A stretch of 64,000 bases of DNA from JACKDW01 sp964621785. Lineage in GTDB: Bacteria > Myxococcota_A > Polyangia > Nannocystales > Nannocystaceae. Where the stretch lies: assembly GCA_964621785.1 (NCBI GenBank), contig CAZUPD010000002.1:124001-188000 (forward strand), in the 5' to 3' direction. Positions 52,463-60,135 of the stretch are shown here, piece by piece; position 1 is the stretch's first letter; each line of letters begins with the position of its first letter. Below the pieces are notes generated by a model. That model saw nothing but the letters and a program-made list of their open reading frames with translations. It searched no databases and was not told the origin of the DNA. The translations under genes were made by a program, and so were the position numbers.

Positions 52463-53902
52463 ATGGACGCGCAGTCGATGGGCCGGAAAAAGGAGGAGCT
52501 TTGCCGCTGCGATCCGGTACGATGCGACCGCTGCCACCGGCGGCTGAAAGGGCGAGGCGTGGGATCTTCTCGACGACAGACATCATCGCCACTGGGGCAC
52601 CTGTTGCATGCGTTGGGCGAGTACTCCAACTCTCCGTTGGCCCAGCACCCGTGGGTGCGCCGGGTCGCCGACAACGTGCTGTACGGCGGGATGAGGACGA
52701 TTGTCCGCAGCGGTAAACGGGCGACCAAGCGGTTTTCGCAGGTGGTCAAACTGATGCCTGGCGACATGCTCAAACGCCCGCGCCCGGACACCCCGCGAGC
52801 CGTGTTCGACTTGAGTTTGACCGAGGAGCAGGAGGTCACCCGCGAGATGTTGCAGCGGTTTGCCCGGGATGTGTTGCTGCCCGGCGCCCGCGAGGCGGAG
52901 TCCAACGATGATTGTATCCGCAAGATCATGGCCCAGACCCACGAGCTTGGACTGACGGCGATCACGGTGCCCGAGGCGTTGGGCGGATTGGCGAGTCAGC
53001 CGGAGCCGATGTCGGCGACGCTCATCGCAGAGGACCTCGCCCGCGGCGATTTCTCCTTGGCGGTGGCCGGGCTGTCCCCACTGTCCGCGGCCACGGTTTT
53101 GAGTTTGTTCGCCACGGCCGAGCAGCAGGGGCGGTACCTCCCACCACTGGCCGACGAATCATATGTGCCTGCAACGATTGCCTGGTCGGAGCCACGGGTC
53201 CAATTCGATCCCCATGTGTTGCACACACGCGCCCATCGCAGCGGTGCCCACTTTGTGATCGAAGGTCGCAAAAGTCTGGTCGCGTTGGCGGCCGATGCCG
53301 ACGTGATGCTCGTCGTCGCCCAATTGGTCGGTGAGGGTCCGCGGGTCTTCATCGTCGAGGCGGGCTGCCCCGGGGTGGAGATCACACGCCAACGCACGAT
53401 GGGCCTACAGGCCGCCGCGCCCTGCGAAGTGGTGTTTCGCGGGGCGAGGGTTCCGGCGGCCGCGTTGCTCGGCGATGCGGAGACCTGGTCAGCGACTGCG
53501 ATCGACGAGTTGGTTGCCCGCGCCAATATAGGTGTAAGTGCATTGAGTGTGGGGACCTGTCACGCGATCCTCGACTACGTCATCGAGTACTGCAACAGCC
53601 GGGTGGCCTTTGGCGAGCCGATCAGTCACCGCCAGGCGGTGGCGTTTTTAATCGCCGACATCGCGGTGGAGCTCAACGGGATGCGACTGCTGGTCTACCG
53701 AGCTGCGAGTCGAGCGCAACACGGGCACTCATTTGTCGAACAGGCCCACCTGGCCCGGGTGCAATGTGTCGAAAAAGCCATGAAGCTGGCGAGTGACGGA
53801 CTCCAGTTACTCGGCGGCCATGGATATGTCTGTGAACATCCACTCGAACGCTGGTATCGCCAGATGCGAGCTGTCTCGACCGTCGACGGAGTCATTGTAT
53901 GA
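52463..53902 (+). CDS. acyl-CoA dehydrogenase family protein (first of pair)
   Basis: A flavoprotein of up to 479 residues. The family core starts near LSLTEEQEVTREMLQRFARD (about 116) and includes GLTAITVPEALGG, EVVFRGARVPAAALLG and a C-terminal LQLLGGHGYVCEHPLERWYR. The usual middle signature (A-TEP-AGSD type) is weak: here ATIAWSEPRVQFDP. The first 115 residues have no family likeness; the first 45 are Arg-rich and probably untranslated, so the true start may lie near 52600. It overlaps the next dehydrogenase gene by four bases (ATGA). Side-by-side dehydrogenases may act as a heteromer. The acyl substrate is unknown. Iterated palindrome at 53533. Confidence 0.82.
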   Translation: MDAQSMGRKKEELCRCDPVRCDRCHRRLKGRGVGSSRRQTSSPLGHLLHALGEYSNSPLAQHPWVRRVADNVLYGGMRTIVRSGKRATKRFSQVVKLMPGDMLKRPRPDTPRAVFDLSLTEEQEVTREMLQRFARDVLLPGAREAESNDDCIRKIMAQTHELGLTAITVPEALGGLASQPEPMSATLIAEDLARGDFSLAVAGLSPLSAATVLSLFATAEQQGRYLPPLADESYVPATIAWSEPRVQFDPHVLHTRAHRSGAHFVIEGRKSLVALAADADVMLVVAQLVGEGPRVFIVEAGCPGVEITRQRTMGLQAAAPCEVVFRGARVPAAALLGDAETWSATAIDELVARANIGVSALSVGTCHAILDYVIEYCNSRVAFGEPISHRQAVAFLIADIAVELNGMRLLVYRAASRAQHGHSFVEQAHLARVQCVEKAMKLASDGLQLLGGHGYVCEHPLERWYRQMRAVSTVDGVIV

Positions 53903-55101
53903 TCAACCTCGAAATTCCCAAGCGTCTGCAGGCTGTGGCGACGATGGCCCGCGAAATCGGTACGTCGCTGTTTCGTCCGATCTCCCGCAAGTACGACCGT
54001 GAAGAACACGCCTATCCCAAGGAACTCGATGCCTTGCGCCCGATCCTGGCGGGGATGGACGACGGGGGTGCAGGGGTCGGTGTGGCCAAAGGGACAGCCC
54101 GTGATACGTCTGACAAGGGCTCGCGCAACGGCCGAAACCTGGCGATGGTGCTCAATGTCATGGAGTTGTGTTGGGGCGACCTCGGCCTGATGCTGACGAT
54201 TCCGGGACAGGGCCTCGGCAATGCGGCGATCGCCGCGGTGGCGACGCCCGAGCAAAAGCGGCGCTTCAAAGGCAAGTGGGCCGCGATGGCGATCACCGAG
54301 CCGGGGGCGGGGTCCGACTCGGCGGCGATCAAGACCACCGCGGTCCTCGACGGCGATCACTGGGTGCTCAACGGTGAGAAGATTTTTGTGACCTGCGGGG
54401 AACGGGCCGATGTGGTGGTTGTATGGGCAACGATCGATCCCAGTGCCGGACGTGCGGCGATCAAGTCGTTTGTGGTCGAACGCGGTACGCCAGGGCTAGA
54501 GGTGGCAAGGCTCGAGCACAAGCTGGGGATCCGGGCCTCCGATACGGCGACGCTGGTGCTGAGCGATTGCCGAGTTCCGTGTGACAACCTGTTGGGCAGT
54601 GCAGAAATCAAGCGCCGCGGAGGGTTTGCCGGGGTGATGCAGACGTTCGACAATACCCGTCCAGTGGTGGCTGCGATGGCGTGTGGGGTGGCTCGGGCGG
54701 CTTTAGAACGGACCCGGGAGTTGTTGCAGGCCGAGGGGGTGACAGCGGATTACCGGAGGATGCCGAGGTTGTGTACGGCAGCTCAGGCCGAGCTCGTGCG
54801 CTTAGAGGCCGACCTAGAGGCCGCGCGGCTGTTGACGTTGCAAGCCGCGTGGATGGCCGACAACAACAAACCAAACTCCCGCCACGCCTCGATCGCCAAG
54901 GCGAAGGCGGGCAGGATGGCGACCGAGCTGACGCTCAAGTGCGTAGAACTGTGCGGTCCGGTCGGCTACGGCGAAGATGAGTTGCTCGAAAAATGGGCCC
55001 GCGATGCCAAGATCTGCGACATTTTTGAGGGGACACAACAGATTCAGTTGTTGATCATCGCCAGGTCGCTACTCGGGAAGTCGTCGCGCGAGCTGAGGTA
55101 G
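53899..55101 (+). CDS. acyl-CoA dehydrogenase (second of pair)
   Basis: A 400-residue flavoprotein of normal family length. It shows WAAMAITEPGAGSDSAAIKTTA (flavin/substrate signature), GDHWVLNGEKIFVTCG, VLSDCRVPCDNLLG and the C-terminal signature CGPVGYGEDELLEKWARDAK followed by IFEGTQQIQ. It oxidises the alpha-beta bond of an acyl-CoA; chain length cannot be read from sequence. The ATG overlaps the stop of the first dehydrogenase (ATGA), so translation is coupled. No electron-transfer flavoprotein or thiolase gene is near. Confidence 0.92.
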   Translation: MINLEIPKRLQAVATMAREIGTSLFRPISRKYDREEHAYPKELDALRPILAGMDDGGAGVGVAKGTARDTSDKGSRNGRNLAMVLNVMELCWGDLGLMLTIPGQGLGNAAIAAVATPEQKRRFKGKWAAMAITEPGAGSDSAAIKTTAVLDGDHWVLNGEKIFVTCGERADVVVVWATIDPSAGRAAIKSFVVERGTPGLEVARLEHKLGIRASDTATLVLSDCRVPCDNLLGSAEIKRRGGFAGVMQTFDNTRPVVAAMACGVARAALERTRELLQAEGVTADYRRMPRLCTAAQAELVRLEADLEAARLLTLQAAWMADNNKPNSRHASIAKAKAGRMATELTLKCVELCGPVGYGEDELLEKWARDAKICDIFEGTQQIQLLIIARSLLGKSSRELR

Positions 55102-55193
55102 CATGTTCACTACTGCTGCAGGTACATCATACATGAAGATGCAACTAAAATAGCCGGCGCTTATCCAACGCTGGCACTCGCTGAGTTCAGTAC

Positions 55194-56330
55194 TCAGAGC
55201 CCTTCGGGCACGATACCGCGTTGGATCATCGCCATTTCGCTCAGACAAAATGGGGCGCGGTAGAGGGCGAGGTCCTGTTGGCGGGAGCGGAACAGGTCGG
55301 CCACGTAGTTCATGCGGTCGCTAATCGCGGTCCAGTTGAGGGCCGCGCTGCCGGCTGTCGTGTCGGGTGTGCGGTCGAGTTCGGTGATGAGATCACGCAG
55401 TTCGGGAACGTGCAGGTCCACGAGTGAACGCGGGAACATTTCGCCATTGAACAGCGGAGGGACATCTTCGCCGAGGTCGACCGAGGCGTTGGGAAGGTCG
55501 AGGGTCATCAGCTGTTTGCGCGCATGTTTTTGCAGGGCGCGGGCGACCTGGGCATCGAGGAGGTCGGAAAACAACCGCGAGCGCAGGGCCTTGAGTTGCG
55601 TGGACGGAATGGTGGATGCGCAGTCGATGACGACCTGAAGTCGGGCCTGTTCGTGGCGCGCCACCAGGAGGTTGGCCAACAGCATGAACTCGGCCCGGCG
55701 TTTGTCGTCGCGCTCAAACGCGAGGTCGTAGTAGTGGCGAAACGCTCGGAGCAGGAGTTCCTGACCGCCCGCGGCGAACGGGCGAGGGTCGAGCTCGGAG
55801 ACAAAGGCCTCGCGCACCGCCGGGTCGTGGACAGGGGAGGCTTGCAGCGCGGCGAGCAGCTTGGCGAACAGAGGTGCGAGTTCTTCAAATACCAACAGAT
55901 TGCCGCGGGCGAGTTCACACCGGACCTGGTCGTCGATGCTCTCGACGCAGGTGAACAGTGGATCGAGGCGGGTGTGCACGCCGCTGACAAGTCGCCGAAA
56001 CAGTCCCTGGCGAGCGTTTGAACCCGAGGGGCTGCTGCTCCCTTGACCGTTTAAAAAGCGTTCGAGCCGTTTGCGGGCGACACTGTGGAGCGTTTGGCCA
56101 CGCAAGAACCGGCCGACCGAACAAGAGGTCCACTTTGCAAATCCACACCAGGTGATGTCGCGTGACCCGTACTGGTCGGCGAGGGCGATCGCAAGTTCGT
56201 GATAGAGCTGGGTGATTTGCAGGTTGCGAAGCACCGGGTCGCGCACTTGAACCGTGGCAGCGATGTCCGCGACCAGCTGTTGGGGGCGACCGTATTGGGG
56301 GTTGAGCGATGTTTGACCGTCGAGGGGCAT
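55194..56330 (-). CDS. conserved protein of unknown function
   Basis: A 378-residue, largely helical, soluble protein without signal or membrane segment. The most striking part is near residue 57: GSRDITWCGFAKWTSCSVGRFLRG. From memory, similar W-C-x-F-A-x-W-x-S-x-x-x-G segments occur in uncharacterised actinobacterial proteins of like size; no enzyme has been tied to them that I know. A middle helical part (GNLLVFEELAPLFAKLLA) and MNYVADLFRSRQQDLALY near the end are the best conserved-looking stretches. The ATG at 56330 follows GGGGAG. Convergent with the dehydrogenase pair. Confidence 0.75.
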   Translation of the reverse strand: MPLDGQTSLNPQYGRPQQLVADIAATVQVRDPVLRNLQITQLYHELAIALADQYGSRDITWCGFAKWTSCSVGRFLRGQTLHSVARKRLERFLNGQGSSSPSGSNARQGLFRRLVSGVHTRLDPLFTCVESIDDQVRCELARGNLLVFEELAPLFAKLLAALQASPVHDPAVREAFVSELDPRPFAAGGQELLLRAFRHYYDLAFERDDKRRAEFMLLANLLVARHEQARLQVVIDCASTIPSTQLKALRSRLFSDLLDAQVARALQKHARKQLMTLDLPNASVDLGEDVPPLFNGEMFPRSLVDLHVPELRDLITELDRTPDTTAGSAALNWTAISDRMNYVADLFRSRQQDLALYRAPFCLSEMAMIQRGIVPEGL

Positions 56331-56537
56331 AAATCTCCCCTATGAGTGTCCGCAACACGACAAATGGATCATGCTCACAAGCAGTTCGTTTGTGTAGGTC
56401 GAAAGCGGACAATTCGGGCAAGGAAGGAGCTCATAGCCGTATGTGTGTATCGCGCAGGATGGAGGCAGGAACTGTCGTGTCGTGCACATCACAGGAAAAT
56501 GCATCTGCATCGAAACGATCTGTGCGATGCTTCGCCG

Positions 56538-57275
56538 ATGCGACGGATGCTCTCCACGATCCCTGTTTGTCTCACACTGGCCTGCCTAGGTCTCTACGCG
56601 CCAGATGCTTCGGCGGACGATGATGATGATCTTGGCGGCGAGGCCTCGGCTTCGGCGAGTGTATCGTCGAGTGGTGGAAGTGCGAGTGCTTCGTCGTCGG
56701 GTGGACTTGGGAATCTGTCGAGCAAGAAACTGCGTGTTCATGTCGAAAGCGATGTCCTGAGCGCGACGATCGGTGCAGGCGGTGGCGGGCCGGCACAGGC
56801 GATCATCGGCTTTGGCGTCGGGCGTTTGACGGCACCCGACGGTTCGATTTTCTTTGCCACGCCGGTGCTCTCGATCGGGTTCGGAGCGGTGATCCTCAAC
56901 GGACACGGGGCCGTGGGTGGCCAGGCGGCATTCTCGATGGACGCGACGACGGGCGGCGGCGGTGTGCTCGTCGGAGGTCGCCTCATCGGGTATTTCAACT
57001 ATATGTTCAACAGCCGCGGCCGGATCACGCCGTTTGTCGGCGGGCGTCTCGGCGTCGGTGGAGCCAACGCGTCATTTGGTGGACTCGGCGGGGGCACGTT
57101 CTTCCCATTGATCGGAGCTCAAGGTGGGATTCATCTGTTTTTGATCGAACCGGTCTCATTGGATATCGCCCTCGCCCTCGACTACGCGCCGATCATCGCC
57201 ACCGGCGGCGGGGGGTTGGCCCTGCACGGGATCAACATCTCGGTTCCGAGGCTGGGCCTGTCGACCTGGTTCTAG
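56538..57275 (+). CDS. exported glycine-rich beta-strand protein, outer-membrane type
   Basis: A 245-residue protein. The signal is MRRMLSTIPVCLTLACLGLYAPDASA, followed by DDDDDLGG and a Ser/Ala/Gly stretch. The rest alternates hydrophobic and small residues (LSIGFGAVILNGHGAVGGQAA, GGRLIGYFNYMF, ITPFVGGRLGVGG), as in small outer-membrane barrels, and ends in an aromatic (TWF). No family is recognised. The frame is open from 56346, but only the ATG at 56538 gives a signal peptide. An iterated palindrome (56500) lies 38 bp upstream of the start. Confidence 0.72.
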   Translation: MRRMLSTIPVCLTLACLGLYAPDASADDDDDLGGEASASASVSSSGGSASASSSGGLGNLSSKKLRVHVESDVLSATIGAGGGGPAQAIIGFGVGRLTAPDGSIFFATPVLSIGFGAVILNGHGAVGGQAAFSMDATTGGGGVLVGGRLIGYFNYMFNSRGRITPFVGGRLGVGGANASFGGLGGGTFFPLIGAQGGIHLFLIEPVSLDIALALDYAPIIATGGGGLALHGINISVPRLGLSTWF

Positions 57276-57304
57276 CCCGCCGACAGCCTGCTATCATCGA
57301 CGCG

Positions 57305-57835
57305 ATGATGCTGCGGCCATGGTTTCGCACCGCCCGCGCGGATGATTGGCCCGGCCGGCTCGCCGGTATTGGGGCCGTTGTCGTCTTGGTGCCTTCGCTG
57401 TTGGTCGCGCTGCTGGTGCGCCTCCCCGAGACGTGGGTCGCAGCTGTCGGAGGGTATCGGTTGCTGGTCCGACTGCTGTTGTTCGCCGGTGTGTGGTGGA
57501 GCTGGGGGTGGTTGCGAGCAATTGTATTTGCAATGTTACCATCGACCCCGTACCTGCTGTGGCGGACCCTGGCTATCCGTGACCAGGGGAAACGGATCCG
57601 GGTGCCGGTGCGGTCGATCATGGGCATCGACGTCGAGACCCGGCCGCCCGACGAGCGCGAGGTGATGGTCGTCGAACTCGAGGATGGTCGTCGCCTCGAT
57701 GTTTGCCCGCTCCATTGGAAAGGTGCCGGTGAGCTCTACATTCGCTTGATGCGGATCGGTGGCCATCGCAGGCGACGGACGCCGAGTCCCTTTCTAACCG
57801 AGCCCGGGGCCTCGGGCGTCATTCCGCGGCGCTGA
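57305..57835 (+). CDS. small inner-membrane protein of unknown function
   Basis: A 176-residue protein with two membrane segments (LAGIGAVVVLVPSLLVALLV, about 19-38, and LLVRLLLFAGVWWSWGWL, about 53-70). A soluble C-terminal part of beta-strand character follows (VPVRSIMGIDVETRPP, EVMVVELEDGRRLDVCPLHW, GELYIRLMRI). That plan resembles bacterial PH-like membrane proteins, but the likeness is weak. It follows the preceding gene by 29 bp and may be co-transcribed. An iterated palindrome (57523) falls in the second membrane segment. Confidence 0.65.
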   Translation: MMLRPWFRTARADDWPGRLAGIGAVVVLVPSLLVALLVRLPETWVAAVGGYRLLVRLLLFAGVWWSWGWLRAIVFAMLPSTPYLLWRTLAIRDQGKRIRVPVRSIMGIDVETRPPDEREVMVVELEDGRRLDVCPLHWKGAGELYIRLMRIGGHRRRRTPSPFLTEPGASGVIPRR

Positions 57836-57926
57836 TTGTCGAGTGCGCGCGGCGGTCCCCGTTGCAAGTACATGTAAACTGAATTTGATGCACACGCGTG
57901 ATGACGTTCGAGGCTTCACGTCTCGG

Positions 57927-58559
57927 TTATGGTTTGGTGCTTCGGCGCACGCGAAATGCCAGCAACGACGAGAGCCCGAGGAGGAGCAGCCCGCCGCCTA
58001 GGTGGCTCGAGAGCGTGTGTAGGCAGGCCGTCGCCGAACAGTGCCAGGTGACCGTTGTAATTGCAGCGATCGAGATCCCGGCGCTCACCCAGACTGCCGC
58101 GTACCGGCGTCGGCGTTGGACAAACGCGCCGCTGAAGTAGCCGATGAGCAGCAGGATGGTGCCGGTCGCCAACATGTTGGCGGTACAGATCGCACCGTCG
58201 TTGAACACGTGGGTGAACAGAGCGCCGATGGTCACGCTATCGGTCGGGAGTCCGACTGCGCCAATGAACACGAGTACGGGGACGAGCAGGACGAGGCTGA
58301 TTTTGGTGAGACGGCTGGGAAACCACAGACCGAGGCCGATCGCCGGGAGCACGAGCAGACACAGACACCACAGCAGGACCTGGCTCGCCAGTTGATACAT
58401 CGGTTGGGCGAGGAGGTCGGGGCGCAGCCCGACGGCGGTGAGCATGGTGGCAATAAATGCAGCTACAAGGACAAGCGCAGGTAAGAAGTGTCGCCGACGC
58501 TCGTGGACCAGGTCGTCGAGGTCCTGGGAAATCAGTGCTTGTACATCGATTTGGCTCAT
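57927..58559 (-). CDS. NrsF-like (DUF1109) membrane anti-sigma factor
   Basis: A 210-residue protein with six membrane segments and a short N-terminal cytosolic tail. The hallmark near the C-terminus, TWHCSATACLHTLSSHLGGG, matches the conserved WHC...H...H region of DUF1109/NrsF proteins, which hold ECF sigma factors at the membrane. It overlaps the ECF sigma gene by four bases (ATGA), the usual sigma/anti-sigma order. The signal sensed is unknown. Iterated palindromes are at 58056 and 58458. Confidence 0.85.
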   Translation of the reverse strand: MSQIDVQALISQDLDDLVHERRRHFLPALVLVAAFIATMLTAVGLRPDLLAQPMYQLASQVLLWCLCLLVLPAIGLGLWFPSRLTKISLVLLVPVLVFIGAVGLPTDSVTIGALFTHVFNDGAICTANMLATGTILLLIGYFSGAFVQRRRRYAAVWVSAGISIAAITTVTWHCSATACLHTLSSHLGGGLLLLGLSSLLAFRVRRSTKP

Positions 58560-59191
58560 GAGGCCCCCCAGTACAAAAACAGCAGGGCCTGGGGCGAGAG
58601 CAACCGGGCGAGGGCTTTGTAGGCGCGATGGGCCCGCACGCGCACGGCTCCCTCGCGGATTTTGAGGCGGGTGGCGATGTCGGCCATGCTCATGCCGCGC
58701 AACTTGTGGAGCTCGACAACTTCCCGCTGGCTGGCCGGAAGTTTGGCGAGCGCTGTTTGAACCTGTTCGATGATCGACTGCTCGGCTTCGCGGGTGATGC
58801 CGAGATGTTCGATCGAAGGAGTCTCGTCGACCAACGCAGCAACCGGATCGACACCGTCGGACTCGCCAGCTTTTCGCAGTCGCTTGTCACGGCGGTACTG
58901 CTTGCGTAAATGGTCCATGGCGACGTTTCTGGCGATAGCGAAGTACCAGGCTTGGACAGCCCCATCGGGATTGCCTCCCTGCAGCTCAAACCGATCCCGG
59001 GCGAGGTGCGCCTTGAGCATCGTGAGTTGGATCAGATCCTCCACGGTCGGTTCATCGCGGATCATTTTCATCAAAAATCCCCGGAGACGCGGGGATAGGG
59101 TGGCGTAGAGGCGGCTGAACGCGCGGCGATCGCCGTCGACGTAGTTTGCCATGGAGGCGTAGAGCCCAACGGGAGGCGAGGTCTTAGCCAT
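58556..59191 (-). CDS. ECF-family RNA polymerase sigma factor
   Basis: A 211-residue sigma factor. Region 2 (FSRLYATLSPRLRGFLMKMI, VEDLIQLTMLKAHLARDRF, WYFAIARNVAMDHLRK) and region 4 (LPASQREVVELHKLRGMSMADIA then VRVRAHRAYKALARLL) are complete. The ATG at 59191 follows GGGGGAAG; the frame is open upstream without likeness. Paired with an NrsF-like anti-sigma gene by a four-base overlap. The promoter it reads is unknown; such factors often control their own operon. Confidence 0.93.
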   Translation of the reverse strand: MAKTSPPVGLYASMANYVDGDRRAFSRLYATLSPRLRGFLMKMIRDEPTVEDLIQLTMLKAHLARDRFELQGGNPDGAVQAWYFAIARNVAMDHLRKQYRRDKRLRKAGESDGVDPVAALVDETPSIEHLGITREAEQSIIEQVQTALAKLPASQREVVELHKLRGMSMADIATRLKIREGAVRVRAHRAYKALARLLSPQALLFLYWGAS

Positions 59192-59303
59192 TGCTTCCCC
59201 CGCAGCCGAAAAACGCGATGTCCCCTGCGAATGTTTCGGGGACTCCTCGATCGGACGTGCGAGCGTTCGAGATCCGCGATCCACCTGACTGTGGGCTGAC
59301 GCG

Positions 59304-59317
59304 CGAGAAAAACCACG
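59304..59317. repeat. single arm of the 9963/19552 inverted-repeat family
   Basis: CGAGAAAAACCACG (59304-59317) equals the right arm of the inverted repeat at 19620-19633, also preceded by CGCG. No matching left arm is visible within 100 bases. It lies in the divergent region between the ECF sigma gene and rimP. Confidence 0.4.
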
Positions 59318-59534
59318 AAAACGGGTTGGTCGGCCTACGTGTCCGAGTCAAAGGTTGTCGACGCGAACCGCAGGGCATCGGCGGGATGGTAGCAGAGAGG
59401 TGAGATACCCGGACCTGCGAGGAATTTCGGATCCGCGGGGCTTGCCCACCCGTGGGCGCTATGATAAGCACCCGTCCATTCTGCCGGTCGCCTGCGAGCG
59501 GAGCACAGAGCTCAGCTCGCTTTTTTTGTCCCTC

Positions 59535-60125
59535 ATGATGATGTCCACCGATACGACACAGCTCCCGACGAACCTGGGTACATCCAGGTCTGGGGCACAG
59601 CAGCTAGAGGACCACCTCGCCGAGGTTGTCGGTCCGCTGGGCTATGAGGTGATTGCGGTCGAACTGATCGGAAGCGGCCGGGGACGGGTGATCCGCGTCT
59701 ATCTCGATCGCGCCGAGGGGATTTCACTCGACGACTGTACGCGAATGGGGCCTGTTATCAGCGCTTCGCTCGACGCCCTCGAAGTCGATCCGAGGGCAGG
59801 TGAACTCACCGGGCTTTTGCACGACCCCTACACACTCGAGGTCTCCTCTCCCGGGATCGAGCGCCTCCTCACACGGCGCAGTCACTACGAGCGCTTCCTC
59901 GAAAGTCGTGTCGTTGTCAAAACCCGGCGTCCGATCCTCGGTGACGGAGGCGGCGACCCCAAACAAAAGACGTTCCACGGATACATCCAACGTACCCAGC
60001 CGTCTCCAGGAGCCGAAGCCGACGATCGCAGCGGTGTGGTGATCCTCCGAGAAGTCGACGGCGAGCGGCGCTACTGGATTCCGCTGGCGGACATCCGCCG
60101 GGCAAATCTTGTATACGAAGGCTGA
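59535..60125 (+). CDS. rimP: ribosome maturation factor RimP
   Basis: A 196-residue protein needed for 30S subunit assembly. It shows LAEVVGPLGYEVIAVELIG, VIRVYLDRAEGISLDDCTRMGP and LEVSSPGIERLLTRRSHYERF, which are typical RimP landmarks, followed by the Sm-like C-terminal part (YWIPLADIRRANLVYE). Three ATGs in a row (59535, 59538, 59541) are possible starts. First gene of the usual rimP-nusA-ylxR-infB operon. Confidence 0.94.
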   Translation: MMMSTDTTQLPTNLGTSRSGAQQLEDHLAEVVGPLGYEVIAVELIGSGRGRVIRVYLDRAEGISLDDCTRMGPVISASLDALEVDPRAGELTGLLHDPYTLEVSSPGIERLLTRRSHYERFLESRVVVKTRRPILGDGGGDPKQKTFHGYIQRTQPSPGAEADDRSGVVILREVDGERRYWIPLADIRRANLVYEG

Positions 60126-60135
60126 ATTTCGAGAG

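Larger units (their letters stand above)
41..58467. repeat. highly iterated palindrome TGYANNTRCA, 43 copies
   Basis: Exact 10-base matches start at 41, 385, 1193, 1604, 1638, 3812, 5283, 6643, 8894, 11907, 15629, 17699, 18047, 18726, 20170, 20866, 21187, 21261, 22389, 22628, 24533, 25730, 28577, 29530, 30282, 33575, 33743, 35057, 35819, 38160, 39014, 39569, 41587, 46880, 49091, 51335, 53533, 55117, 56500, 57523, 57863, 58056 and 58458. About 2 are expected at this base composition. The base on each side is mostly A or T, giving WTGYANNTRCAW. The two centre bases vary freely. Thirty copies pair TGTA with TGCA (mixed halves), five are TGTA-TACA and eight TGCA-TGCA. Most are inside genes. Function unknown; compare HIP1 of cyanobacteria. 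Counted by eye. Confidence 0.85.

Noticed and set aside
52183..52965. 261-codon extension of the M14 carboxypeptidase
   Set aside because: It would put the signal peptide inside the protein and cover the divergent dehydrogenase gene.
41..58467. TGYANNTRCA as the operator of a single regulator
   Set aside because: Copies are mostly inside coding regions, occur about every 1.5 kb, and do not favour any pathway.
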